The notes: generated from the sequence alone by a model not told the origin. 38,795 nt of DNA from Kiritimatiellales bacterium (GCA_021734345.1 JAIPJC010000017.1:1-38795), one strand, 5' to 3'; positions 1-8,619 are shown, numbered from the stretch's first letter. Translations and numbers: made by a program.

Positions 1-1633
1 GGATGCACTTCTGCAAATCCTCGTCGTGCGGCGCACGGGGATTGACCTTCAATCCTTCCTCTTCGGCGATCTTCATGAAGCGTTCGTAGAGCGGCTTGAC
101 CAATCGCGCAGCGCCGCCGTGGACGCCGAGCTTGGCGCAGGCATCGGCGTTGTAGTTGTTCTTGTCGGCAAAGACCCACGCGCGCATCAGCCGCTTGAAA
201 TCGGAAACGCCGTCCTCGCCCAACACGTCTTCGCGGTTGCCGCGCGTCTCCTTGCCGGAGTTGCGCACCAGGATGCTACGGCCCTGCACCAGCGCGGCGA
301 TCAGGCACGCCTGCCGTACGCAATGGTATTGCTCGCCCGCCAGCAGCATGCGCGCATAGCGCGGATGCATCGGAAACTGCACCATCTTTTTTCCGATGCC
401 GGTAAGTTTTCCGGCGTGGTCGAGTGCGCCGAGGTCGGTCAGCAGCACCAGCGTTTGCGCCAGCGATTTGGGATTCGGTTTTTCCAGCCATTGGAAATTT
501 TCGATGTCGTCGATCCCGCCCGCCTTGAGCGTCAACACCACCTCGGATAGATCGTGCCGCAGGATTTCCGGCAGTTCCTGCATCGGGCGCGCGGCGTGTT
601 CCTGCTCCGTCCAAAGACGGTGGCACGTGCCCGGCGCGGTACGTCCGGCGCGTCCGGTCCGCTGATCGGCCGAGGCGCGGCTGATGCGCTCGACCAGCAA
701 CGTATCGATGCCGCGGTGGGGATCGTAGCGCGCGATGCGCGCCAGCCCGCTGTCGATCACGATGCGGATGCCGTCGATGGTGATCGAGGTTTCCGCGACG
801 TTGGTGGCGACCACAACCTTGCGCTGGTCGCATTCTCCCACGGCGGCATCCTGCTCGCGCGCGGGCAGTTCGCCATGCAGCGGCAGGACGGCAAAGGCGA
901 GGGCGCATTTCTTGGCGCGGATCGCCTCGACCGTGCGGGAAATCTCGTAGCCGCCCGGCATGAAGACCAGCACGTCGCCCTCGGCTCCGGATTCGACCGC
1001 CTTTTCAAACGCATCCGCGGCGGCCTCCCACACGGGATGGTGGCGGAAATCGATCCGCTTGGGGGAATAGTTGATCTCGACCGGGAACATGCGGCCTTCG
1101 CTCTTGAGCTCGCGGCACGGCGCGAGGTATTCGCGCAACGGCCCGGCATCGAGCGTGGCCGACATGACGATGACTTTCAGATCGGGGCGCATCCGTTGGA
1201 GCAGCAGCGCACGGGCGAGCGTGATGTCGCCATAGATGTGCCGCTCATGGAATTCGTCGAAGATGATCGTCGAAACACCGCGCAACTCTGGATCGGAAAG
1301 AAATTGGCGGAGCAGGATGCCTTCGGTCACATAGCGGATCTGCGTCTTGTCCGAAATCGCGCTCTCCATGCGCACCTGGTAGCCCACCTCGCCGCCGAGC
1401 GGTTCGCCGCGCTCGTACGCCACGCGCTTGGCCAGTAGCCGGGCGGCCAGGCGGCGCGGTTGCAGCACGACGACTTCGCCCGGTCCGGCCACGCCGCAAT
1501 CGAGCACCATCTGCGGCACCTGCGTCGACTTGCCCGAACCGGTCGGCGCTTCGATGATCAGCCGCGACGCGTTCGCCAGCGCGTCCACCAGCACCGCGCG
1601 CAGTTCATAGATGGGAAGTTTTTTCGGATCCAT
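1..1633 (-). CDS. hrpB: ATP-dependent DEAH-type helicase HrpB (C-terminal part cut by window edge)
   Basis: The reverse strand is open from an ATG at 1633 to the left window edge (544 codons, no stop), so the C-terminal third is missing; E. coli HrpB is about 800 residues. Visible motifs are the Walker A segment APTGSGKST (residues 29-37), QPRRLAAR (about 58-65), the DEAH-box variant DEFH (126-129), SAT (about 160), and later VVVATNVAETSITIDG and a QRTGRAGR motif VI. The DEFH variant and the ERH that follows fit HrpB better than HrpA. The family comprises predicted NTP-driven RNA/DNA-unwinding enzymes of the cytoplasm whose precise role in most bacteria is unclear. The gene is transcribed away from the restriction-modification pair, with 48 bases separating its start from the nuclease stop. 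The helicase assignment is sure; HrpB versus HrpA is likely. Confidence 0.9.
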   Translation of the reverse strand, partial: MDPKKLPIYELRAVLVDALANASRLIIEAPTGSGKSTQVPQMVLDCGVAGPGEVVVLQPRRLAARLLAKRVAYERGEPLGGEVGYQVRMESAISDKTQIRYVTEGILLRQFLSDPELRGVSTIIFDEFHERHIYGDITLARALLLQRMRPDLKVIVMSATLDAGPLREYLAPCRELKSEGRMFPVEINYSPKRIDFRHHPVWEAAADAFEKAVESGAEGDVLVFMPGGYEISRTVEAIRAKKCALAFAVLPLHGELPAREQDAAVGECDQRKVVVATNVAETSITIDGIRIVIDSGLARIARYDPHRGIDTLLVERISRASADQRTGRAGRTAPGTCHRLWTEQEHAARPMQELPEILRHDLSEVVLTLKAGGIDDIENFQWLEKPNPKSLAQTLVLLTDLGALDHAGKLTGIGKKMVQFPMHPRYARMLLAGEQYHCVRQACLIAALVQGRSILVRNSGKETRGNREDVLGEDGVSDFKRLMRAWVFADKNNYNADACAKLGVHGGAARLVKPLYERFMKIAEEEGLKVNPRAPHDEDLQKCI

Positions 1634-1681
1634 GCGGAGTGGCTTATAACGGAAACTTCCAATGCGTTGAGATGCGTGGGC

Positions 1682-2410
1682 CTAGCTGTTTAGTTCAGCA
1701 ACCAATTTCTGTATCGCGTCGGATTGAGCAAGTGCACTGATAACTTTTTCCACCACTTTGGCTCCATCAGCCTTTTCCGCGACCAGGGCAATTGCCTTAA
1801 TCAAATCCTCATAAAAATGCTCATCGCCAGTTAAACGCTTCCAAAACTCACGCCCCACTATGACGGGGTGGTGGTATTGTTTTTCAATGCGTAAATAATG
1901 CCCACTGAGTTCCGCCCGTTCACCATACAAAACCCCTACCATGAAATCTTCTGTTGCAACTCGCAGGTTGTTTGCCCGCGACAATCTGATCGCGGAACCA
2001 AAGTGTCCGTGAATAGATTCAACATCATCCTTATTGATCGTATTTGGTCCCACTTTCAACTGGCAGTATTTCTTCTGGCCGTCAACTTGGTCGACAAACT
2101 CAATGTCGATTCCTGGAATTGCACTTCCAAACGAAGTGAGCACCTCACTGGAAAACTTCTGGATATTGGTGCCGAATGAAGTGGTAATCGAGGTGCCGAG
2201 CACGCGCGGATAAATTAAAGCGCGAGCAATGCTTTCGGGGTTGCTGTTTCCCGTTAGGAAATTTGCGAGGTAGATGGCCAGAAATGGGTTGATATTGAAT
2301 TCTTCGGGATTGGCCAGCTTTTCGGTATTCGCAATATGGTTTTCGGCAATTGTAGCAAGAAACCACTGCTGCGCCCTTTTTAGTATTGCCTGTTTTTCAG
2401 TGTTTTTCAT
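1682..2410 (-). CDS. Type II restriction endonuclease, PmeII/EcoO109I-like
   Basis: This 242-residue protein lies divergently from a cytosine-5 DNA methyltransferase, the usual arrangement for a type II restriction-modification system. The segment NINPFLAIYLANFLTG (39-54), followed by a PRVLGTSI-type region, matches my memory of the PmeII/EcoO109I-like nucleases. A plausible PD-(D/E)XK core is D102 in GIDIEF followed by Q117-L-K119 (CQLKVG), with Gln in the position often held by Glu. If so, it would cut double-stranded DNA at the site protected by the neighbouring methylase; EcoO109I recognises a GGNCC-type core, but specificity here is inference. Its base composition is noticeably AT-richer than the flanking hrpB and alaS, which supports horizontal acquisition. 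No strong ribosome-binding site precedes the ATG at 2410. The family call is from memory, without a search. Confidence 0.75.
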   Translation of the reverse strand: MKNTEKQAILKRAQQWFLATIAENHIANTEKLANPEEFNINPFLAIYLANFLTGNSNPESIARALIYPRVLGTSITTSFGTNIQKFSSEVLTSFGSAIPGIDIEFVDQVDGQKKYCQLKVGPNTINKDDVESIHGHFGSAIRLSRANNLRVATEDFMVGVLYGERAELSGHYLRIEKQYHHPVIVGREFWKRLTGDEHFYEDLIKAIALVAEKADGAKVVEKVISALAQSDAIQKLVAELNS

Positions 2411-2439
2411 GAGCAGGAGTTTTCGTCATCCGCCGGGCG

Positions 2440-2468
2440 TTGACAAACTCCTTTTCATTCGCAATAAA
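2440..2468 (+). promoter_or_regulatory. Candidate promoter for the methyltransferase
   Basis: A consensus -35 TTGACA at 2440-2445 is followed after 17 bases by AATAAA (2463-2468; 4 of 6 to the -10 consensus). Just downstream, AACC (2471-2474) and GGTT (2483-2486) form a short inverted repeat that could be an operator for the helix-turn-helix carried by the methyltransferase. The 98-base divergent spacer (2411-2508) must also hold the nuclease promoter, which I could not place. Confidence 0.5.
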
Positions 2469-2508
2469 GTAACCATGTTTAAGGTTGACTAGCATTAATG
2501 GGGGTGCA

Positions 2509-3783
2509 ATGAAGGATTACTATTCGATTTCGGAAGTTGCGGACATGCTGTCCGTCTCGAAGGAAACACTACGCCGATGGGACAAGAACGGGAAGCTGAC
2601 CCCTGTTCGCCACCCCATAAATAACTACAGGGCATATCCTTCTGAATCGCTCAAAATATTTGAGCAACTTGGATTTCTTTTTACCAAGGAAGATCGCGAT
2701 GCCCCGGAAGAACCTCACCGCAACTACACCGTCGTCGAACTGTTCGCGGGGGCGGGAGGGCTGGCGCTTGGAATGGAAAAGGCCGGATTTAAATGCAAGT
2801 TGCTAAACGAGATCGACCACTGGGCGTGTAAGACACTCCGTAAAAACCGACCACGATGGAACGTGATCGAACAAGATGTTAGCCAATTGGACTTTACCCC
2901 ATTCAAAGGACAGATCGATGTGGTGACAGGCGGATTCCCCTGCCAAGCGTTTAGCTACGCGGGCAACAAGCTGGGTCTCCAAGATGCGAGGGGCACACTT
3001 TTCTACGAATTCGCCCGCGCCGTGCAGGAAATCCAGCCTCTGATCGCACTCGGTGAAAACGTGCGCGGCCTGGTTAGCCATGAAAACGGACGGACGCTGG
3101 CCGGCATGGTTTCCGTACTGGATGAAATTGGCTACGAAGTAATGACTCCACAGGTGCTCAAGGCCATCCACTACCAGGTTCCGCAGAAGCGCGAGCGCCT
3201 ATTCCTAGTGGCGGTCAAGCGGGATTCCGGCATCCTTTTCAACTACCCCAAACCATTGAAGGAAATCTATTCGGTGAAGGATGCGCTCAAGGCCGGGAGG
3301 CTCTTCCCGGTGGACGTGCCAACCTCCTCCGGGCAAAGCTATCCAAAGCGGAAAAAGGAAATCCTCGAAATGGTTCCGCCGGGCGGATATTGGCGCGACC
3401 TTCCGGTTGAAATCCAAAAAGAGTATATGCTTCAGAGCTATTACCTTGGCGGCGGGAAAACCGGCATGGCGCGGCGCATAAGTTGGGACGAGCCGAGCCT
3501 GACGCTGACGTGCAGCCCTGCGCAGAAACAGACGGAACGATGCCATCCCGAAGAGACCCGCCCCTTTACCGTGCGCGAATATGCCCGCATCCAAACATTC
3601 CCCGACGACTGGGATTTTTGCGGCCCGATGGGTGCGCAGTACAAGCAGATTGGCAACGCCGTCCCCGTCAACCTCGCCTATCATGTGGGGGTCGAACTGA
3701 TCCGCTCGCTGAACGAATACCATAGGATTGAAATTTGCAAGCACCCAGAGCGATTTGCTCCGTTGTCCTACGCCGTTGCGTAG
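2509..3783 (+). CDS. DNA (cytosine-5) methyltransferase with N-terminal MerR-like helix-turn-helix
   Basis: A 424-residue m5C DNA methyltransferase that would transfer a methyl group from S-adenosylmethionine to cytosine and so protect host DNA from the divergent nuclease. Motifs appear in canonical order: I FAGAGGLALGMEKAGF (about 79-94), IV GGFPCQAFS with catalytic Cys145, VI ENVRG (183-187), VIII QKRERLFLV, a variable target-recognition stretch, and X QIGNAVPVNLAYH. Residues 1-45 (YSISEVADMLSVSKETLRRWDK) form a MerR/excisionase-type helix-turn-helix, so the enzyme may regulate its own operon. I chose ATG 2509, preceded by a GGGGG ribosome-binding site; a TTG eight codons upstream is less likely. 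The last 16 bases overlap the 3' end of ychJ on the other strand. Confidence 0.95.
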   Translation: MKDYYSISEVADMLSVSKETLRRWDKNGKLTPVRHPINNYRAYPSESLKIFEQLGFLFTKEDRDAPEEPHRNYTVVELFAGAGGLALGMEKAGFKCKLLNEIDHWACKTLRKNRPRWNVIEQDVSQLDFTPFKGQIDVVTGGFPCQAFSYAGNKLGLQDARGTLFYEFARAVQEIQPLIALGENVRGLVSHENGRTLAGMVSVLDEIGYEVMTPQVLKAIHYQVPQKRERLFLVAVKRDSGILFNYPKPLKEIYSVKDALKAGRLFPVDVPTSSGQSYPKRKKEILEMVPPGGYWRDLPVEIQKEYMLQSYYLGGGKTGMARRISWDEPSLTLTCSPAQKQTERCHPEETRPFTVREYARIQTFPDDWDFCGPMGAQYKQIGNAVPVNLAYHVGVELIRSLNEYHRIEICKHPERFAPLSYAVA

Positions 3784-4187
3784 TCGGGCTCGGTTTCTTC
3801 GCCGACGTAGTACCATTCGCCGTCGAGTTTTTCGAAGACGGAGCATTCGTGGTGGCGGCCCGGGGCGGTGGAGGTCAGGTATTCGGCGATGAATTCAACG
3901 CGGCCGGTCTCGTCGTCGGCCGTGCCGTCTTCCGTGGCGACGACATGCAGCTTGAGCCACTCCACCTGCCGCATCCAAGTGCGGATCGATTCGGCCAGAT
4001 CATCCTCCCGCGAATCGGGATGGGTGGTTTGAACAAGGTAGTCGACCTTTTTGAGAACGTAGGCGCTATAGCGCGAGCGCATCAGCTCTTCGGCGGTACG
4101 GGCGGTTCGCCGTCCAGCGATGATCCCGCCGCAACACGCTTCGGTAGCGGCGCCGCTTCCGCATGGGCATTTGTCATACTTGGCCAT
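3768..4187 (-). CDS. ychJ: YchJ-family (UPF0225) SEC-C motif protein
   Basis: This 139-residue protein begins with CPCGSG and a following ACCGG, a zinc-binding SEC-C-type cysteine cluster, and continues with the YchJ signature ELMRSRYSAYVLKKVDYLVQTTHP, a NTF2-like fold region ending in GEWYYV. The biochemical role of YchJ proteins is not established; the cysteine cluster suggests zinc binding. It is 3 bases downstream of the alaS stop and on the same strand, so it is probably cotranscribed. Its final codons overlap the methyltransferase 3' end by 16 bases, suggesting that the restriction-modification cassette joined the chromosome at the tail of this gene. The length is typical for the family. 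Confidence 0.9.
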   Translation of the reverse strand: MAKYDKCPCGSGAATEACCGGIIAGRRTARTAEELMRSRYSAYVLKKVDYLVQTTHPDSREDDLAESIRTWMRQVEWLKLHVVATEDGTADDETGRVEFIAEYLTSTAPGRHHECSVFEKLDGEWYYVGEETEPDYATA

Positions 4188-4190
4188 GGC

Positions 4191-6878
4191 TTAGCTGTGC
4201 ATTTCTTTGAGCAGGCCGGGCACGGCCTTGATGGCATCGGCCACCTTGGAACCGTCCTTGCCGCCCGCCTGCGCCTTGTCGGGCTTGCCGCCGCCGTTGC
4301 CGTCGGCGAGTTTCGCCACGGCGCCGATCAGCTTGCCGGCGTGGATGCCTTCGGCGACGAGGTCGGCGCTGACGGAACACATGAAGCAGCCCTTGCCCTC
4401 GGCGTGGCTGCCGAGAATGATGACGCCGCTCGCGAGCTTCTGCCGCAGGCGGTCCATCAGCTCGCGCAACGCGTCCATCGGAACCTCTCCGGCCGTGGCG
4501 GCGAGTAGCGGCATGTTGTCGACCTTGTCGGTCAGCGACAGCGTATCCACTTTTTCGAGCAGGGCTTCGATGCCATGCACGGCGGCTTTCATGCGGGCTT
4601 CCTTGAGTTGCTTTTCGGCCGCCTTGGCCTGTTCGGCCATGGCCTTGATGCGTGCGGGCAGATCGGCCGGCTTGACGCTGAGGCTTTGGCTGATGCCGGC
4701 GAGCAACTCGTGCTCTTCGGCGGTCCAGGCGAGCGCTTCCATGCCGGTGACGGCTTCGATCCGGCGTATGCCGGAGGCGACGGATGATTCGGAGAGGATG
4801 CGGAACTGTCCGATGTCGCCGGTGGCTTGGACGTGCGTTCCGCCGCACAGTTCGCGGCTATAGTCGCCGACGGAAACAACGCGGACGCTGTCGCCATACT
4901 TGTCGTCGAAGACGGCTTGGATGTTGCCGGACTTCTGCACGTCGGCCAGCGCCATTTCCACGGTTTCAACCGTCGTGTTTTTCATGATCTGGTGGTTGAC
5001 GACCTGTTCGATGCGGCGCAGCTGTTCGGGCTTGATGGCTTCGAAATAGTTGAAGTCGAAACGCAGCCGGTCGGCGGCGACCATCGATCCGGCCTGCTTG
5101 ATGGAACCGTCGACGACTTCGCGCAGCGCAGCGTTGAGCAAGTGGGTGGAGGTGTGGTTGCGGCGCATCTGGCCGCGGCGGTAGCGGTCGACGGCGGCGA
5201 TGGCACGGTCGCCCGGCTTGGCTTCGCCAAAGACAAAGCGGCCGGTGTGCAGGATGATGCCGTCGGCCGATTTTTGCGTATCGGTAACTTCAAAGTCGAA
5301 GGTCGCGCCCTTGATGGAGCCCCGGTCGCCAAGCTGGCCACCGGAGTCGGGATAGAACGGCGTTTCCTTCAGGATGATCGCGCCGTATTCAACCACTTCA
5401 AGGATTTTGGTTTCGCACGAAGTGGATGCGTAGCCGACAAACCGCGTGGGTTCGGCGTCGATGCCGCCGCTTTCAGCGAGGACGACCGACTTCTTGTTGG
5501 CATGGTCGGCGCGGGCACGGGTGCGCTGCTCGTCCATCAGCTTTTCGAAGCCTTCTGCATCGACCGCCAGGCCGCGCTCGCGGGCCATCACTTCGGTAAG
5601 GTCGAGCGGGAAGCCGAAGGTGTCGTAGAGCTTGAAGGCTTCGTCGGCCGGGAAGACTGTAGCTGGGGTCGGCGACCCCGGCCCGCGATCACCGATCGCG
5701 GCTACAACGTCTTCAAACAGGTCGATGCCGCGGTCGAGAGTGCGGTTGAAGGAGTCCTCTTCGGCTTTGAGGGTTTTCTTGACGCGGTCGCGGTTGGTGC
5801 GCAGCTCGGGGAAGACGTCGCCATAGGTTTCGGCGACGATGTCGGTGAGCTGGTAGAAGAAAGGATCCTTGAAGCCGAGGACGCGGCCGGTGCGGACGGC
5901 GCGGCGCAGGATGCGGCGCAGGACGTAGCCGCGGCCTTCGTTGGACGGGATGATGCCGTCGGCGATGGAGAAGGCGAGACAGCGGATGTGGTCGGCGATG
6001 ACGCGGAAGGCGATGTCGACCGGGTCGGTCATGGAGCTGCCGTATTGCTTGCCGCTCATTTCTTCCAGCGTGCGGAAGATGGGGGCGAAGACGTCGGTTT
6101 CATAGTTGGAGATGACGCCGGAGAAATCCTTGAAGCCGTCGGTACACTGGATGATGGAGCAGGCGCGCTCGAAGCCCATGCCGGTGTCGACGTGCTGGGC
6201 GGGCAGCGGGCTGAAGGTGCCGTCGGCATTGGCGTTGAACTGGATGAAGACGAGGTTCCAGATTTCAATATTTTGCGGGGTTCCGGCATTGACGAGCGCG
6301 GTGCCGCCGTCGCCTTTGGGGGTGAGGTCGACGTGCAGTTCGGAACAGGGGCCGCAGGGGCCGGTGTCGCCCATCATCCAAAAGTTGTCCTTGCGGTTGC
6401 CGGGGACGACGTGGTCGGCGGGCAGGTATTGGAGCCAGAAGTTTTGCGCTTCGGTGTCGGCGGGCATTTTGTCGTCGCCGCCGAAGTAGGTGGCGTAGAG
6501 GCGGTCGACGGGAAAGCCCCAGACCTTGGTGATGAGCTCCCACGCCCAGTCGATGGCTTCCTGCTTGAAGTAGTCGCCGAAGGACCAGTTGCCAAGCATT
6601 TCGAAGAAGGTGTGGTGGTAGGTGTCGAGGCCGACGTCTTCGAGGTCGTTGTGCTTGCCGCCGGCGCGGATGCACTTCTGGGTGTCGGCGGCGCGGCCCG
6701 GCGTGTAGGGGCAGCTGGCCTGGCCGAGGAAGATCGGCACGAACTGGTTCATGCCGGCGTTGGTGAACAGCAGGTTCGGCGAATCCGGCATCAGGCTGGC
6801 GGACTTGACGATGCTGTGCTGCTTCGATGCAAAAAAGTCGAGAAACGACTGCCGGATTTCCTTCGATGTCATGGTCAT
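4191..6878 (-). CDS. alaS: Alanyl-tRNA synthetase
   Basis: An 895-residue class II aminoacyl-tRNA synthetase that charges tRNA-Ala in the cytoplasm. The N-terminus (KEIRQSFLDFFASKQH, then FTNAGMNQFVP) is the catalytic-domain motif 1 region. The editing domain carries HTSTH (575-579) and CGGTH (678-682), the zinc-binding residues used to hydrolyse mischarged Ser/Gly-tRNA. The C-Ala domain ends with GGGKPDKAQAGGKD. Length is close to the usual 875. Residues about 391-407, in the linker just before EAFKLYDTFGFPLDLTEV, are encoded by a 49-bp palindromic repeat (5658-5706), an unusual coding insertion in an essential gene. ychJ follows at 3 bases; the gene has its own promoter and leader hairpin. 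Confidence 0.98.
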   Translation of the reverse strand: MTMTSKEIRQSFLDFFASKQHSIVKSASLMPDSPNLLFTNAGMNQFVPIFLGQASCPYTPGRAADTQKCIRAGGKHNDLEDVGLDTYHHTFFEMLGNWSFGDYFKQEAIDWAWELITKVWGFPVDRLYATYFGGDDKMPADTEAQNFWLQYLPADHVVPGNRKDNFWMMGDTGPCGPCSELHVDLTPKGDGGTALVNAGTPQNIEIWNLVFIQFNANADGTFSPLPAQHVDTGMGFERACSIIQCTDGFKDFSGVISNYETDVFAPIFRTLEEMSGKQYGSSMTDPVDIAFRVIADHIRCLAFSIADGIIPSNEGRGYVLRRILRRAVRTGRVLGFKDPFFYQLTDIVAETYGDVFPELRTNRDRVKKTLKAEEDSFNRTLDRGIDLFEDVVAAIGDRGPGSPTPATVFPADEAFKLYDTFGFPLDLTEVMARERGLAVDAEGFEKLMDEQRTRARADHANKKSVVLAESGGIDAEPTRFVGYASTSCETKILEVVEYGAIILKETPFYPDSGGQLGDRGSIKGATFDFEVTDTQKSADGIILHTGRFVFGEAKPGDRAIAAVDRYRRGQMRRNHTSTHLLNAALREVVDGSIKQAGSMVAADRLRFDFNYFEAIKPEQLRRIEQVVNHQIMKNTTVETVEMALADVQKSGNIQAVFDDKYGDSVRVVSVGDYSRELCGGTHVQATGDIGQFRILSESSVASGIRRIEAVTGMEALAWTAEEHELLAGISQSLSVKPADLPARIKAMAEQAKAAEKQLKEARMKAAVHGIEALLEKVDTLSLTDKVDNMPLLAATAGEVPMDALRELMDRLRQKLASGVIILGSHAEGKGCFMCSVSADLVAEGIHAGKLIGAVAKLADGNGGGKPDKAQAGGKDGSKVADAIKAVPGLLKEMHS
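5658..5706. repeat. 49-bp palindromic repeat translated inside alaS
   Basis: The ends are TGTAGC and GCTACA (terminal inverted repeat). Inside are two perfect hairpins: GGGGTC-GGC-GACCCC and CGCGATC-ACC-GATCGCG. The flanks GAAGAC and GTCTTC extend the symmetry. The element is read through without a stop in alaS. It resembles the mobile REP-like repeats seen across PVC genomes (recognition from memory). No second copy of this family lies in the window. Confidence 0.8.
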
Positions 6879-6901
6879 AGCCTACCTTCCATAAAAATGA
6901 A

Positions 6902-6920
6902 CCCGCCGTCTTCCGGCGGG
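6902..6920 (-). promoter_or_regulatory. Hairpin in the alaS leader (possible attenuator)
   Basis: CCCGCCG (6902-6908) and CGGCGGG (6914-6920) form a 7-bp GC stem with a 5-base loop. In the alaS direction it is followed by TTCATTTTT, giving a terminator-like layout between the proposed promoter and the alaS start at 6878. No T-box signature was seen. Confidence 0.45.
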
Positions 6921-6934
6921 GAAAAACAGCGGGT

Positions 6935-6963
6935 TTTATACGTGGAACCCCTGCGGTATGCAA
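6935..6963 (-). promoter_or_regulatory. Candidate sigma70-type promoter of alaS
   Basis: On the minus strand TTGCAT (6958-6963), a 17-base spacer and TATAAA (6935-6940) form a good housekeeping promoter, placing transcription start near 6928 and a leader of about 50 bases. The rest of 6964-7141 shows no gene on either strand. Confidence 0.6.
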
Positions 6964-7141
6964 GTTTTCCAAGGATCGGAACACGTACAGAATGAGCACA
7001 GATGCCCCCGCTCCAGCTTTCTGCCTACCACGCCGGAGAAAAAGATAGGCGGCTGGCGCAGGAGACGACGGCAGCGAAACGGCAACAAACATCGTTCATG
7101 TTAAAGACAACTTCCCATGTTTGCTCCATAAATTATCGCTA

Positions 7142-8548
7142 TCAATCCAGCACGACTTCCTGCCCGTATTCCGGGACGACGCAGTTCCAACCGGTTTTTC
7201 CATGCAGGAATTCGCCGAAGGAGGCGGCGACGGATGCTTCGCCGTGGGTGATGAATACCTTGCGCGGCGGGGTTTTGATCGATGAAACCCAGCGTAGAAG
7301 TTCGTCGCGGTCGGCGTGGGCCGAGAAGCCGGAAATCTTTTCGATGCGCGCGCGCACCGGCTGCTCTTCGCCGAAGATGCGGACGGTTTCGGGTTTTTCG
7401 AGAATCTGCCGGCCGAGCGTGCCGAAGGCCTGGTAGCCGACAAACAGGATGGTGCATTCGGGGCGGTCGATGTTGTTCTTGAGGTGGTGCTTCACGCGGC
7501 CGCCGGTGCACATGCCGGAACCGGCGATGATGATCGCGGTGCCCTTGATCTGGTTGATCGCCTTGGACTGGTCGACCGTGCGCGACATGGTGAGTCCCGG
7601 GAAATCGTACGGACGGTCGCCGGCATTCACCTGCGCCATGGTGACTTCGTCGTACAGTTCGGGATGCTTATTGAACACATCGGTAATCTTGACGGCCATC
7701 GGACTATCGACAAACGCCACCAGATGCGGGATGCGGTTTTCCTTGAGCAGGTTGTTCAGGTGGTAGAGCAGCTCCTGCGTGCGTTCGAGCGCAAAGCTCG
7801 GAATGATGATGTTGCCGCCCGCCTGATGCGTTTCGTTGATGATGCGCGCCAGCTCACCGGGGATATCCGCCACTTCGCCGTGCGTCCGGTCGCCGTAGGT
7901 CGATTCCATCAGGACATAGTCGGCCTGCTCGAACTGGGTCGGGTCGCGCATGATCGGCAGGTTCCACCGGCCAATGTCGCCGGAAAACAGGATGGTGCGC
8001 GTCTCGCCGCCTTGCGCGACCGTCACCTTGATCATGGACGATCCAAACACATGTCCGGCTTCAAAGAATTCGGCGGTAATACCCTCGCCCACCGGAATAG
8101 CCGTTTTGTAGCCGACCTTCTTGAAAAAGCTGTTGGTCTTTTCGGCATCCTCGGTGGTGTAGAGCGGTTCGTAGGCGAACGGGCTCGTCTTGCCGGAACG
8201 CTCGTGACGCAGTTTCTTGTGCTTGACGTCTTCTTCCTGGATATGCGCCGAGTCGAGCATGATGATGTTGGCAATTTCCGCCGTGGCTGGCGTCGCATAG
8301 ATCGTGCCCTTGAAACCTTCCTTCACCAGCTTCGGCAGGCGGCCGCAATGGTCGAGGTGCGCATGGGTCAGCAGCACGGCGTCGATGGTATTGGCTGGCA
8401 CCGGGAAGTCGGCCCAGTTGCGCGGTTTGAAGTCGCGTTCCTGATAGAGCCCGCAATCGATCAAGAGCCGGACGCCGTTCACCTCGACATAATAGCAGGA
8501 GCCCGTAACGTTTTTTGCCGCGCCGAAAAAGTTGAGTTTGATATTCAT
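7142..8548 (-). CDS. Beta-CASP metallo-beta-lactamase-fold hydrolase (RNA-processing exonuclease-like)
   Basis: A 468-residue protein with an N-terminal metallo-beta-lactamase fold: LLTHAHLDHCGRLP holds the HxHxDH zinc motif near residues 62-67, EAGHVFGSS gives a further histidine and FSGDIGRWN the metal-bridging aspartate. The middle has the beta-CASP insert (ESTYGDRTH, then IAGSGMCTGGR), and the C-terminus carries GFSAHADRDELL, the RMMBL domain. Relatives include the YSH1/CPSF-73-like enzymes and bacterial RNases of the COG1236 group, which cut or trim RNA. The RNA target is not known. A dispersed repeat lies just upstream (8567-8620) before the AddB-like gene. Family sure, substrate inferred. 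Confidence 0.9.
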   Translation of the reverse strand: MNIKLNFFGAAKNVTGSCYYVEVNGVRLLIDCGLYQERDFKPRNWADFPVPANTIDAVLLTHAHLDHCGRLPKLVKEGFKGTIYATPATAEIANIIMLDSAHIQEEDVKHKKLRHERSGKTSPFAYEPLYTTEDAEKTNSFFKKVGYKTAIPVGEGITAEFFEAGHVFGSSMIKVTVAQGGETRTILFSGDIGRWNLPIMRDPTQFEQADYVLMESTYGDRTHGEVADIPGELARIINETHQAGGNIIIPSFALERTQELLYHLNNLLKENRIPHLVAFVDSPMAVKITDVFNKHPELYDEVTMAQVNAGDRPYDFPGLTMSRTVDQSKAINQIKGTAIIIAGSGMCTGGRVKHHLKNNIDRPECTILFVGYQAFGTLGRQILEKPETVRIFGEEQPVRARIEKISGFSAHADRDELLRWVSSIKTPPRKVFITHGEASVAASFGEFLHGKTGWNCVVPEYGQEVVLD

Positions 8549-8566
8549 TCCTCTGCTCCTTGTTTT

Positions 8567-8619
8567 AATGCGTAATACGCAATTCGTAATTTCATTTCTT
8601 ACGCATTACGCATCACTCG
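8567..8619. repeat. Short dispersed repeat with GCGTAAT/ATTACGC symmetry
   Basis: The interval contains ATGCGTAATACGCAATTCG and TTACGCATTACGCATC, inverted and near-direct copies of a GCGTAAT/ATTACGC unit. It separates the beta-CASP gene from the AddB-like gene and abuts the TAA stop of the latter at 8620. Similar strings are common dispersed repeats in PVC genomes (memory). Confidence 0.5.

Noticed and set aside
6879..6963. T-box riboswitch in the alaS leader
   Set aside because: The leader is only about 50 bases and lacks the conserved T-box sequence.
4827..6995. Long open frame (722 codons) on the plus strand
   Set aside because: It is antisense to alaS, whose motifs are complete. The frame is a product of GC-rich codon bias; its translation is low-complexity Val/Ala/Gly/Asp with no family signature.
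7316..8575. 419-codon plus-strand frame
   Set aside because: Antisense to the beta-CASP hydrolase, which carries all metal-binding motifs.
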